DNA of 64,000 nt from Hyphomicrobiales bacterium (GTDB taxonomy: Bacteria > Pseudomonadota > Alphaproteobacteria > Parvibaculales > Parvibaculaceae), in NCBI GenBank assembly GCA_016124805.1, contig WGND01000013.1, forward strand, positions 30,731 to 94,730, written 5' to 3'. This document shows, piece by piece, positions 25,092 to 32,305 of this stretch. The first letter of the stretch is position 1, and each line of letters opens with the position of its first letter. Below the pieces are notes generated by a model. The model was not told the origin of the DNA, ran no database searches, and saw only the letters and a list, made by a program, of their open reading frames with translations. The position numbers were made by a program, and so were the translations under genes.

Positions 25092-25640
25092 CTAGACAAC
25101 CATCGGGCAATAGTCCGGCAGCGCCGCAAGTGCCTGAGCGAGGCCCGGCGATTGCTGCGACACAGGCAAACACTGCGTCACCGGCACATCACGGATTTCC
25201 TGAGGCTTTGGTTTCGCGCGGTTGCGGCGCGCAAATCGATAGATACGCCTAGCAATCAGCCCCATCGTACCGAGCCAGAAAAGCCCCGCGACGGCCTGCA
25301 TCCCCTGCTGATTTCCCGCAGTGATCGCAGCATAGGCAAAGGCGCACCAGATGATCCCGCCAACAACAAACCGCACCACCCTGCTGCGAAAGAGCGCGTT
25401 GATAACACTTGCGCCGCCTTCGCCACCAACCGCCTGCCACTCACGCTTCCACTGGCGGTATTCGCCGAGATGCTCGTTAGCGTTAAGGGATGACAATGCG
25501 ACAACAGCAGCAACAATCGGAAACAGTACGGGCGCTTGCCATGCGTACCACGCATAGGCAAGGAAGGCGGTCAGCAGCCACATGCCAATGAGGCTGAGCG
25601 GATTGCCAATGAGCCAGGTGAGGAACCCGGGACGGTTCAT
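25092..25640 (-). CDS. Small polytopic membrane protein, partner of coupling ATPase
   Basis: A 182-residue protein with four hydrophobic segments in two pairs (about residues 8-30, 34-52, 88-108 and 113-132), then a basic cytoplasmic tail (RRIYRFARRNRAKPKP). It overlaps the coupling-protein gene by 4 bases (ATGA), so it is produced with it. Because the coupling ATPase has no membrane segments of its own, this protein may supply the membrane anchor that coupling proteins normally carry at their N-terminus. This is inferred from arrangement; I know no family name. Confidence 0.7.
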   Translation of the reverse strand: MNRPGFLTWLIGNPLSLIGMWLLTAFLAYAWYAWQAPVLFPIVAAVVALSSLNANEHLGEYRQWKREWQAVGGEGGASVINALFRSRVVRFVVGGIIWCAFAYAAITAGNQQGMQAVAGLFWLGTMGLIARRIYRFARRNRAKPKPQEIRDVPVTQCLPVSQQSPGLAQALAALPDYCPMVV

Positions 25641-27211
25641 TGCTCAAACCTCGTCACCAGATAGTTGCGGCCACTGTCGCTGAAGGTCTTGCCCGCCTGA
25701 AACCAGATAGCGGTGACATTGCCGCCATTGGCGGTGCCGCCGGTCTTCAGCCCACGGGCAAAATCGGCGGGCTCGATCTCATAGTCCATCGTCTCGCTAT
25801 AGCCGCCGCTGACGCTTTCGCCACTGTTGATGCCGCGATTGCGGCCCCAATTCTCTCCACCACCATAATTGCCGCCGGAGCTTGAATTGGTCGAGACATT
25901 GCCACGACCGTCGCTCGACGAGCCGTGACCGGAGTTGCTGCCCCAACTGCTGTTGCCGCCGCTGCTCATGCCACGCGAGCGGCCATAGGACTCGCCCTCG
26001 CTATAAGTCCCCCGGCGCTGGATGCTGCGACCGATAGTGTCGGCGGCCCAGCGGTTCGTCTCCGGATCGGCGTTGTTGTGGAATATCTTGGTGATGAAAT
26101 TGCCAAGCAGCATGTCGGTTTTGTGCTTTGGATTGTCGCTGCCCATTTTGGCGTAATAGGTCGGCAGGGACTGGGTGAGATAGACGGTGCAGGCCCTTGC
26201 CGAACGGCAGGCCGACTGGAAGTCGCTGTCGAAGGAATTGACGAAATACTGCGCCTCGTCCACCCACAGAAAGACGGGCCGGTCGAGATGCTTCGGCCCC
26301 AACCTTTCACGCGCCAACACGGCACGCTGCCACATGAACTTGAAAAGCTGCTGGGCGACGATGCCATCTTCGTTCCAAGTCAGCGCCGACATATCCATGA
26401 CGATGATCGCGCCGTGGAAGGTCAGTTCGGGAACAAGCGTCGTCTCAGTGCAAAAGGCCTGATGGAGCCGCCCGCGATTGAAGCGGTCAAGCGCGGTCGA
26501 AAGCGAGATGGCGATATTACTGCGGGTTTTAGGATCGAGCTGGGCGAATTCGTCGTGCCAGTAGCTGCCGATCTTGTCGAGATCGTCCGTGTCGAGCCGG
26601 TGGGTGGGCTCCTTCTCGGCCTTCCACATCATGGCGAACATGAAGGACGACTTCTGCCATTCCACGCTTTGCGCCTGTTGCAGGCTCATGGGCGCGGAGG
26701 CGACAAAGCGGATGATGTCGCTGATCCGTACGGTGCCGGAGGCCGCATAGAGGATGGGGATGGTGTTTCGCAGGACCTGACGGCTGGAGTCCTCCCAGAA
26801 CTGGTTGCCGCCCCGGTCGCCACCTGAGCCGGAGAGGCGGCATGCCTCCAAGATACGCATCAGGCATTCCACGACACTACCCGTGCCGGCAGTGCCCTGC
26901 CGGGCCAGTTCATAGGTAATGAAATTGAAGCCACCGCCGTGGCTCTCGCCAAACAGGATCAGCGAATTGGCGCGGCCATTTTCCTCGGCGTAGCGTACCC
27001 ATGTGCTTACCTCGTCCGGCTTGGCGCAGAGCACCAGCCCGCCGAAACCGGCGCGTAAATAGGCAGCGGCGAGGGCGCGCCCGGAACCAGAAGTCTTGCC
27101 GGAACCGATGCCGCCAAAAACATGCACCCCCTGACAGGCATCGCGCAGGGTAAATCGGTCCGCTGCCGAAAGTTGTAGCAGCGGCGTATCCAGCTCACTC
27201 ACATAGTCCAT
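25637..27211 (-). CDS. Type IV coupling ATPase (TraG/TraD/VirD4-like), lacking membrane helices
   Basis: From ATG at 27211 (524 residues). Walker A GGIGSGKT at 33-40 and Walker B FLWVDEAQYF near 314-323 belong to the VirD4/TraG hexameric DNA pumps that bring relaxosomes to a type IV secretion channel. The ATPase core starts almost at the N-terminus: the usual pair of transmembrane helices is absent. A Ser/Gly-rich segment near 415-470 (SSGGNSSWGSNSGHGS) is unusual and may be a flexible tether. No channel genes exist in the element, so it must engage a helper's apparatus. Confidence 0.85.
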   Translation of the reverse strand: MDYVSELDTPLLQLSAADRFTLRDACQGVHVFGGIGSGKTSGSGRALAAAYLRAGFGGLVLCAKPDEVSTWVRYAEENGRANSLILFGESHGGGFNFITYELARQGTAGTGSVVECLMRILEACRLSGSGGDRGGNQFWEDSSRQVLRNTIPILYAASGTVRISDIIRFVASAPMSLQQAQSVEWQKSSFMFAMMWKAEKEPTHRLDTDDLDKIGSYWHDEFAQLDPKTRSNIAISLSTALDRFNRGRLHQAFCTETTLVPELTFHGAIIVMDMSALTWNEDGIVAQQLFKFMWQRAVLARERLGPKHLDRPVFLWVDEAQYFVNSFDSDFQSACRSARACTVYLTQSLPTYYAKMGSDNPKHKTDMLLGNFITKIFHNNADPETNRWAADTIGRSIQRRGTYSEGESYGRSRGMSSGGNSSWGSNSGHGSSSDGRGNVSTNSSSGGNYGGGENWGRNRGINSGESVSGGYSETMDYEIEPADFARGLKTGGTANGGNVTAIWFQAGKTFSDSGRNYLVTRFEQ

Positions 27212-27332
27212 TGCCCCACCCCCGGCGACCACTCCCGAACAGAAACTCTATGCAGAAAATATCTTCTAGAAAAGCGGCGGATGATAGGCTTAGTATTTGC
27301 GTATACGGACCGTCTGTTAACGGAGTGGATGG

Positions 27333-27656
27333 TTGGATACTGAACCGCGCGCAAAGCCGGAAGGCATTGCGGAGTATCTATTCAACGAGCTGCGCTACGC
27401 CCTGCGGGATATCCGGCAGAAGGTGGTGGAAGAAGGCTGGTTTGGCAGGATTGTGACGCCGACCGGCGAGACAGGGGCGTCGCCCGAGTTCACCAAATCC
27501 GAAAGTCTCTATGGGGATGACCACCAGCCCATGCAGGCCACGCAGGCAGAAGCGCCGGAGCGCCGCCCTTCCTTCGAGGAGCGATGGGCGGTGAGGGAGG
27601 GGCCGGAAGCGCCCGCCACACTTGAACAGAGCCATGAGATCGACTTCGACCGCTAG
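27333..27656 (+). CDS. Hypothetical protein, divergent from coupling ATPase
   Basis: A 107-residue protein. The start is TTG at 27333, with GGAG seven bases before it. Residues 10-40 form a helix (IAEYLFNELRYALRDIRQKV); the remainder is Pro/Glu-rich and probably disordered. No family. It leads a plus-strand run of small genes up to 29390. The 120 bases between it and the coupling ATPase should hold two divergent promoters. Confidence 0.55.
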   Translation: MDTEPRAKPEGIAEYLFNELRYALRDIRQKVVEEGWFGRIVTPTGETGASPEFTKSESLYGDDHQPMQATQAEAPERRPSFEERWAVREGPEAPATLEQSHEIDFDR

Positions 27657-27676
27657 GCATTTTGGGGACCGACACT

Positions 27677-28195
27677 ATGGACACCGCACCTTCCGTTACG
27701 CCAGATCCCGGCGCAATCAAGCTCTGGTTCGCACAGGTTAATGGCAAGATTGATGAGATACACGCGGCAATTTTTGCCACGTCGGGCTGGCTGGTCTTCA
27801 AGACCCATACGCATTCGACAGAGGACCTGCTGAGCAACAACCCGACGCTTGAGGGCATTCGGTCGCTGCTGGGGCAGATCGACAATGTCGTGCAGAGCTG
27901 GTTGCAAAGCGACACAGCGGATGCACCGCTGGCACAATTTTATTATGACAACCGCATCCTTGTAGAACAAAGGCTGAGCAGTCTTCGTGCAGAAATCATC
28001 GCGCGCAAGCCGACCTTCTGGGAAGCCATACTCCATACAATCGGGCACCTGCTGCAACTGGTCCGTAAGCTGCTGCCTGCCCTGCCTGCGATGTTGCTTC
28101 GTAGTCTTGGCATCCGCGTCGATGCCATGCAGCAACACCTGCAAGAGCGCTCGGACGATCTTGACGATCTAATTGATGGCTTGCTGCGGCGATGA
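27677..28195 (+). CDS. Hypothetical protein, helical with membrane-active segment
   Basis: A 172-residue protein from ATG 27677 (TTG 27662 is an in-frame alternative; GGGGA precedes the ATG). Largely helical, with an amphipathic or weakly hydrophobic region at about 117-140 (LLQLVRKLLPALPAMLLRS) and an acidic end. It overlaps the next gene by 4 bases (ATGA). Function unknown; the pairing with a membrane protein gene suggests a two-component membrane system. Confidence 0.6.
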   Translation: MDTAPSVTPDPGAIKLWFAQVNGKIDEIHAAIFATSGWLVFKTHTHSTEDLLSNNPTLEGIRSLLGQIDNVVQSWLQSDTADAPLAQFYYDNRILVEQRLSSLRAEIIARKPTFWEAILHTIGHLLQLVRKLLPALPAMLLRSLGIRVDAMQQHLQERSDDLDDLIDGLLRR

Positions 28196-28920
28196 GCGGG
28201 CCCGCGAGTTTCGCAACCCTGTTCGTGAGCGCCTGCCACGCCAAGAACTATGCGACAGCAAGTGATATTGCCGTAAAGGACGGAAACGGCTTGCCAGGAG
28301 AACCACTTATCACTTGCGGTTCCGGCGAGCAGGCACTGACCTTCTCCGACACGGGACTTTGGTTCAAGGGCCCGAACGGCGCAGCGGTCGAATACACGTG
28401 GCTTGATCTAGACTTCATCCTACCTAGCGACCTTACGCTAGTGAGCAGCATGGTTTACACCTTCACCGACATGGATTTGCTGGCCGAGCGCATCGCCCTT
28501 GTCACGGGCCGCGCTTTCGCCGTGGCAGCGGTGGCCGGACTAGCCTTCCTGATAATAGCCACCGTCTACAGCAGCATCGCGCCCATTGTAGGCACACTAC
28601 ATGCCTATCTCGGCATCGTCGGCGACGCACTTTCATTATTGGGTTTCTTCATGCTGGTCATGGTTCTCAGTCCGGTCATTATTCCCATAGCGCTTGGTGC
28701 AATGGCCACCGGCGGAGCGGTCGCCATGCTGGGAAACGCAGTGGGTAAACAGGTCCGTCCGCTGGCGCGGTGGGGACTCTCGCTCATATTTCGGGACTTT
28801 CCCAATGGCGTCCAAATCATCAAATCGCGTTGGGTGAAACCGCCTTGGGGCACGCCGACAACCAGCTTGCGTGACATGATCCTTCTCGGAGTGAAATTAC
28901 AACGGCGTGGCTTCACATGA
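28192..28920 (+). CDS. Membrane protein of the element, unknown
   Basis: A 242-residue protein with a soluble N-terminal part (about 100 residues, beta-rich) and two long hydrophobic hairpins at about 105-130 and 140-185 (GFFMLVMVLSPVIIPIALGA). Translationally coupled to the upstream gene by an ATGA overlap. I recognise no family. It could be a toxin, immunity or transfer-related protein; nothing in the sequence decides this. Confidence 0.6.
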   Translation: MSGPASFATLFVSACHAKNYATASDIAVKDGNGLPGEPLITCGSGEQALTFSDTGLWFKGPNGAAVEYTWLDLDFILPSDLTLVSSMVYTFTDMDLLAERIALVTGRAFAVAAVAGLAFLIIATVYSSIAPIVGTLHAYLGIVGDALSLLGFFMLVMVLSPVIIPIALGAMATGGAVAMLGNAVGKQVRPLARWGLSLIFRDFPNGVQIIKSRWVKPPWGTPTTSLRDMILLGVKLQRRGFT

Positions 28921-29030
28921 TGGAAAAGCCTTGAAAGACAAAGGCTTGATACACCAGTACGGTGCACTTCCCGCAAACTTCTCGGGAATGTAACAAACGC
29001 CAATAGCCGTGGGCCTTATAATGCCAAGAC

Positions 29031-29390
29031 ATGTCGAATCTTGGAAACAACATCTCGGACCTTACGCATCGCTCCGCTGAACTGGACAAGCTGATCGACA
29101 GTCTGCTGCCGTCGGGAAGCGAAAGCGCGGCCAATGCCGCGCACAATATGAACACTCCATTGCTTGGCCCCACCATCGACCGAATGAAGCAAGGGTGGCA
29201 AGGAGTAAGCCAAGCAAAACTTCCGAATGGAATCAGCGGCAGCAAAGCAGCCGCAATCGTGGCCGGAATTGCCGTCGCGGGTGGTGCGCTTTACGCGCTC
29301 ACGCGCAAAAAGAAAGAACCGGTCAGCACATGGACGGGCCGCGTTGACGCCGAACGCGCCAGCGCGCCGGGCCAGAACACGGGTCGATAA
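29031..29390 (+). CDS. Small single-pass membrane hypothetical protein
   Basis: A 119-residue protein with a hydrophilic helical N-terminus (NNISDLTHRSAELDKLIDSL), one glycine/alanine-rich transmembrane helix at about 71-90 (KAAAIVAGIAVAGGALYAL) and a basic RKKK stop-transfer. A TGTAACAAA motif is 34 bases upstream of the start, and TATAAT lies at 29017-29022. Function unknown. Confidence 0.55.
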   Translation: MSNLGNNISDLTHRSAELDKLIDSLLPSGSESAANAAHNMNTPLLGPTIDRMKQGWQGVSQAKLPNGISGSKAAAIVAGIAVAGGALYALTRKKKEPVSTWTGRVDAERASAPGQNTGR

Positions 29391-29409
29391 TCTCTCTGCA
29401 TCAATGACA

Positions 29410-29988
29410 CTATCGCCATTTACGCCAGAGCCTACGGGCGAAGGCGCGTTCCTCGCGGCCAACCGCCTGCTGATAAATGGCGGTCGTCTCAAGCCGCGCA
29501 TGGCCCAGCCATTTCTGCGTGGTCGCCATCGGTACATTTTCCTCGGCATTAGCGACACCGAAAGCGTGGCGTAAACCCTTCGGCATGGCCTGCGGGCCGT
29601 CGATGCTTGCGCTGTCCATCACCGCCTTGACCCGCCGCCACGCGGTTTGGCGGCACCAACGCCAGAGCGGTGCATCATCCGGCCCGTCGCCGCCCATGCG
29701 ACGCAGCGCCGCCATTAACTCCGGCGGCACGGGCACAGCGCGGAATAGCTGGCGGCGGCGCTTCAGGGTACGAAAGACCACACGCCCCGTTTCTCCATCG
29801 AGCTGGGCGGATGTCAGCGCCAGTGCCTCGCTGATGCGACAGCCTGTGAAGGCAAGCAAACAGCAGAATGTGCAGGTCTCAACATCCGCATGGCGCGCGG
29901 CTTCAAGGAAACGCGGCAACTCACTGCCGCAAAGATATTTGCGGCCTCCAGTTTCATCGAAAAGTGATAGCGGATCGGATGAGCGCAT
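29410..29988 (-). CDS. Small tyrosine recombinase (catalytic domain only)
   Basis: About 192 residues from MRSSDPLSLF. Catalytic features of tyrosine recombinases are present: Arg in TGCRISEAL, Lys/Arg-rich beta hairpin (FRTLKRRRQLF), GLRHAFG for the second Arg, a GHARLETTAIY end with the nucleophilic Tyr. The N-terminal SAM-like core-binding domain of XerC/D is missing or vestigial, as in short FimB-type invertases and plasmid resolvases. Its promoter region contains a perfect pair of 18-base inverted repeats at 30011 and 30152. It is distinct from the integrase at 35682 and probably works on other sites. Confidence 0.85.
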   Translation of the reverse strand: MRSSDPLSLFDETGGRKYLCGSELPRFLEAARHADVETCTFCCLLAFTGCRISEALALTSAQLDGETGRVVFRTLKRRRQLFRAVPVPPELMAALRRMGGDGPDDAPLWRWCRQTAWRRVKAVMDSASIDGPQAMPKGLRHAFGVANAEENVPMATTQKWLGHARLETTAIYQQAVGREERAFARRLWRKWR

Positions 29989-30010
29989 CACGCCTCCGAA
30001 GCCGCAACAG

Positions 30011-30028
30011 TATGCGGAATAAAGTTGC
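30011..30028 (+). repeat. 18-base inverted repeat, left copy
   Basis: TATGCGGAATAAAGTTGC. Its exact reverse complement is at 30152-30169. The identity is 18 of 18 and ends sharply on both sides. The copies enclose 123 bases between the small recombinase gene and the next plus-strand gene. Confidence 0.8.
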
Positions 30029-30151
30029 AAGATGGAGAAGCGCGAAAACGCGCTCTGGCCCTGACAAAAAGCAGCCTTACGCCAATGTCGGGTTCACAAT
30101 GCTCTTGAGGCAAAAACACACCGCCAGCTTTGGAATAAGCTGACGTTCACC

Positions 30152-30169
30152 GCAACTTTATTCCGCATA
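30152..30169 (-). repeat. 18-base inverted repeat, right copy
   Basis: GCAACTTTATTCCGCATA, the exact reverse complement of 30011-30028. It directly precedes the TGTAACAAA motif (30171-30179), which lies 35 bases before the gene at 30215, so a change of orientation between the repeats would alter what is upstream of that gene and of the recombinase. Confidence 0.8.
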
Positions 30170-30214
30170 GTGTAACAAATTCCTTGGGTATTTTGGGCTC
30201 CAAGGGAGACGGCA

Positions 30215-30397
30215 ATGGCGAATGTCTACGAAGTGCGCCACAGCAACGGTCAAACCTATGATGTGACGACCGACCGCCATCATGACGATCATCACGAAGA
30301 TGATTTCAAAGCGATCCTACTAAACATTGTGGAAAGAAGCGCCGGGACTGCAATTGGCGGCGTGGTGCTGCACTTCATCCTCAAAGGCCGTAGGTAA
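30215..30397 (+). CDS. Small histidine/aspartate-rich protein
   Basis: A 60-residue protein preceded by a good ribosome site (AAGGGAGA). The middle holds DRHHDDHHEDD, a cluster that could bind metal, and the C-terminus is a short hydrophobic helix (AGTAIGGVVLHFILKGRR). No family is recognised. It is 6 bases upstream of the secreted protein gene at 30404, so both are probably co-transcribed from a promoter next to the 18-base repeat. Confidence 0.55.
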   Translation: MANVYEVRHSNGQTYDVTTDRHHDDHHEDDFKAILLNIVERSAGTAIGGVVLHFILKGRR

Positions 30398-30403
30398 ACG
30401 GCC

Positions 30404-30805
30404 ATGAGAGGGAAACAGAGATTGGCTGTGCGCCTGACGGCAGCGCTGGCGGTATACGCCTGCGCCTCCATATCCGGCAACGTGACGGCACGGGCGGAAG
30501 AGGACGCCACGACGCAGGCCAATCGGACGGCCTACAGCGCGCTGATGAAGTGCTTTGTGGCAAACGGCTTTGCGAATGGTGAGCGGCTAGATGCTGGTGA
30601 TGCTGCCAAAGCGGCTATCTATGACAGGCAAGCTCGTCGGTCATACGATTTGGCATACACTGCCGGGCAGAAGCTTGGATTAAGCGAGGAACAGGTCACG
30701 CGGGACATCAATTTCGTCCAGGCAACAGAGCTTCCGAAGATGGTTCGTGATCAGCAATATTTCATCAGCGCGGTCGCAACTTGCAAGGCACTCCATCTAA
30801 TGTAG
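30404..30805 (+). CDS. Secreted hypothetical protein
   Basis: A 133-residue protein with a signal peptide (basic MRGKQRLAVRL, hydrophobic core, probable cleavage after TARA near residue 30). The mature part is helical with two cysteines (MKCFVANGF and ATCKALHLM) that could bridge. No known family. It follows the His-rich small protein and may be a periplasmic accessory of transfer or exclusion. Confidence 0.6.
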   Translation: MRGKQRLAVRLTAALAVYACASISGNVTARAEEDATTQANRTAYSALMKCFVANGFANGERLDAGDAAKAAIYDRQARRSYDLAYTAGQKLGLSEEQVTRDINFVQATELPKMVRDQQYFISAVATCKALHLM

Positions 30806-30813
30806 GCCTCGCG

Positions 30814-31782
30814 CTAGCCCCGCCCGCGCACCGTACTTTGACTGTCCCGAACAGTAAGGCCATGCCCATCATCATTCTGCTGGGCACCCGTGACACCCGA
30901 CGCCCGCAAACTAGCGATGACATCTGCCGGGACGTGCTGGTCGGGTTGGACATTATCGGCGGGATCGGCTTTAGCCGTTTCGTGGTCATCTTTCGTTTTG
31001 GTCGTTTTTCCCAACTGTTGAGAGAGCCTCTCACGCTGCGCCCTGAGTGTCGAAAGAGTTGACTTATACTTGGAACTTCTATCCGCACCATGAGCACCGG
31101 CATCTTCCAACTGTTCGATAGCCATGTCGCTCGCCCGCAATTCGCCTTCGGGCGTATGCTCGGCGCGCGCTTTCTCTATTTCCTGCTTCCATGTTTCCTC
31201 GCGGCGGAAGTATTCCTCTTTGTCCTTCTCCGACGCGAATTTGAGGTACGGGTCGAAGATGCGGCGGTCGTAGAAGTCATGCATAAAATCGCCGACAGCG
31301 CGATGCGCTTCCGCACTCGCCTGCTGCAACGAGGTCTCGGTCGCCGCGCGGTCTGACGCGGGGCTGGTCGAAGCGGCGCGGACATCCGATGTATAAGCGC
31401 GTATGTCCGAGACAGCGGACGTGATTTCGGCGCGAAGGGCGGCCAGCGGCAAGCCATTTGCGCCTGAGACCAATTGGTCTCGCAAAAAATTGAGATGTTT
31501 CAGACGGGCGCTGCCCTGCTCCTGCATATCGCCACCGGAAAGCGCGCCGGACGAACGAAGCCCCTCCAACTGACTTTCGAGCGCATGCTGAGCGGCATCA
31601 AGTTGCTGAAGAAGTTCGGCACGGGAAGGCTCGGCGCTCGATGGCGCGCTGGCTTCTCCAGTTTGAATGACTGGGCGAAGCAAGGGATTTCCGATTGCGA
31701 GATAGCCCTCTGCACGGCCACTTTCGTCACTCTGTGAAACTGTATCGTCCTGCGAAATACGCACTCCCTCAAACTCAATCAT
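30814..31782 (-). CDS. Coiled-coil hypothetical protein
   Basis: A 322-residue soluble protein. The N-terminal 60 residues are Ser/Glu-rich and disordered; residues about 55-110 and 200-275 are coiled coil (AELLQQLDAAQHALESQLEG, SLSTLRAQRERLSQQ-like segments) around FMHDFYDRRIFDPYLKFA. The tail is again disordered. It converges on the secreted protein gene with 8 bases between stops. No family is recognised. Confidence 0.55.
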   Translation of the reverse strand: MIEFEGVRISQDDTVSQSDESGRAEGYLAIGNPLLRPVIQTGEASAPSSAEPSRAELLQQLDAAQHALESQLEGLRSSGALSGGDMQEQGSARLKHLNFLRDQLVSGANGLPLAALRAEITSAVSDIRAYTSDVRAASTSPASDRAATETSLQQASAEAHRAVGDFMHDFYDRRIFDPYLKFASEKDKEEYFRREETWKQEIEKARAEHTPEGELRASDMAIEQLEDAGAHGADRSSKYKSTLSTLRAQRERLSQQLGKTTKTKDDHETAKADPADNVQPDQHVPADVIASLRASGVTGAQQNDDGHGLTVRDSQSTVRGRG

Positions 31783-32042
31783 TCTCGCATGTGCGCGTTA
31801 ACATCTCGTTAACTTTATATTGCTCCGTAAGCAGTTGAAATACATACCAAGATACGTTGATCGAACGACAAGAGAAAATTTGTGGTTGCGGCACGGCCCC
31901 ACCGTTTCCACACACCATTCGTGGCATTGCTTAATCAAAGCACCTTGGTCGGTTGAGGCAGCAAGCGCTGAAGCGCTCCTCCTCTGACGTTGCGGTCGCA
32001 AGCGATGCAGCCACCTCCTTCGGTGCGGTTCTCCGCGCATAG

Positions 32043-32057
32043 CCGCGATGGTCGCGG
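32043..32057 (+). promoter_or_regulatory. Leader hairpin before the 60-residue gene
   Basis: CCGCGA-TGG-TCGCGG, a perfect 6-base-pair stem, nine bases upstream of the ribosome site AGGAGG. It resembles the hairpin at 16154-16176 in sequence (AGCCGCG...ATGGTC...CGCGG) and position. The preceding 250 bases (31783-32042) include further small dyads such as AGCGCTGAAGCGCT but no gene. Confidence 0.45.
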
Positions 32058-32077
32058 TCGGAAACGAAGGAGGACTT

Positions 32078-32260
32078 ATGAAGCCGCTGAGCACCATTGA
32101 ACTCGACACCAGCACCCGGCTTGAGCTTCTAGCCATACTTAACGCGATTGAGCTTGAGCTATGGGTTGGCGTGGAAGACCCACAAGAACGGCTCATCAAT
32201 TTAACGAACCAAGAAATGGTGCGCCATATTCTTTCCCGACACCAAAACCGTTCAAGGTGA
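32078..32260 (+). CDS. Small hypothetical protein
   Basis: A 60-residue protein starting MKPLSTIELDTSTRLEL, chosen over the upstream in-frame start at 32048 because a strong AGGAGG lies six bases before this ATG. Helical and acidic, ending RHILSRHQNRSR. It resembles small plasmid- or island-borne proteins with no assigned role. It converges on the PHP-SMC gene. Confidence 0.6.
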   Translation: MKPLSTIELDTSTRLELLAILNAIELELWVGVEDPQERLINLTNQEMVRHILSRHQNRSR

Positions 32261-32305
32261 AAGAGGCTTTACCTTGGCGTCGGGCAACTCAAACAAATAT
32301 TTAGC

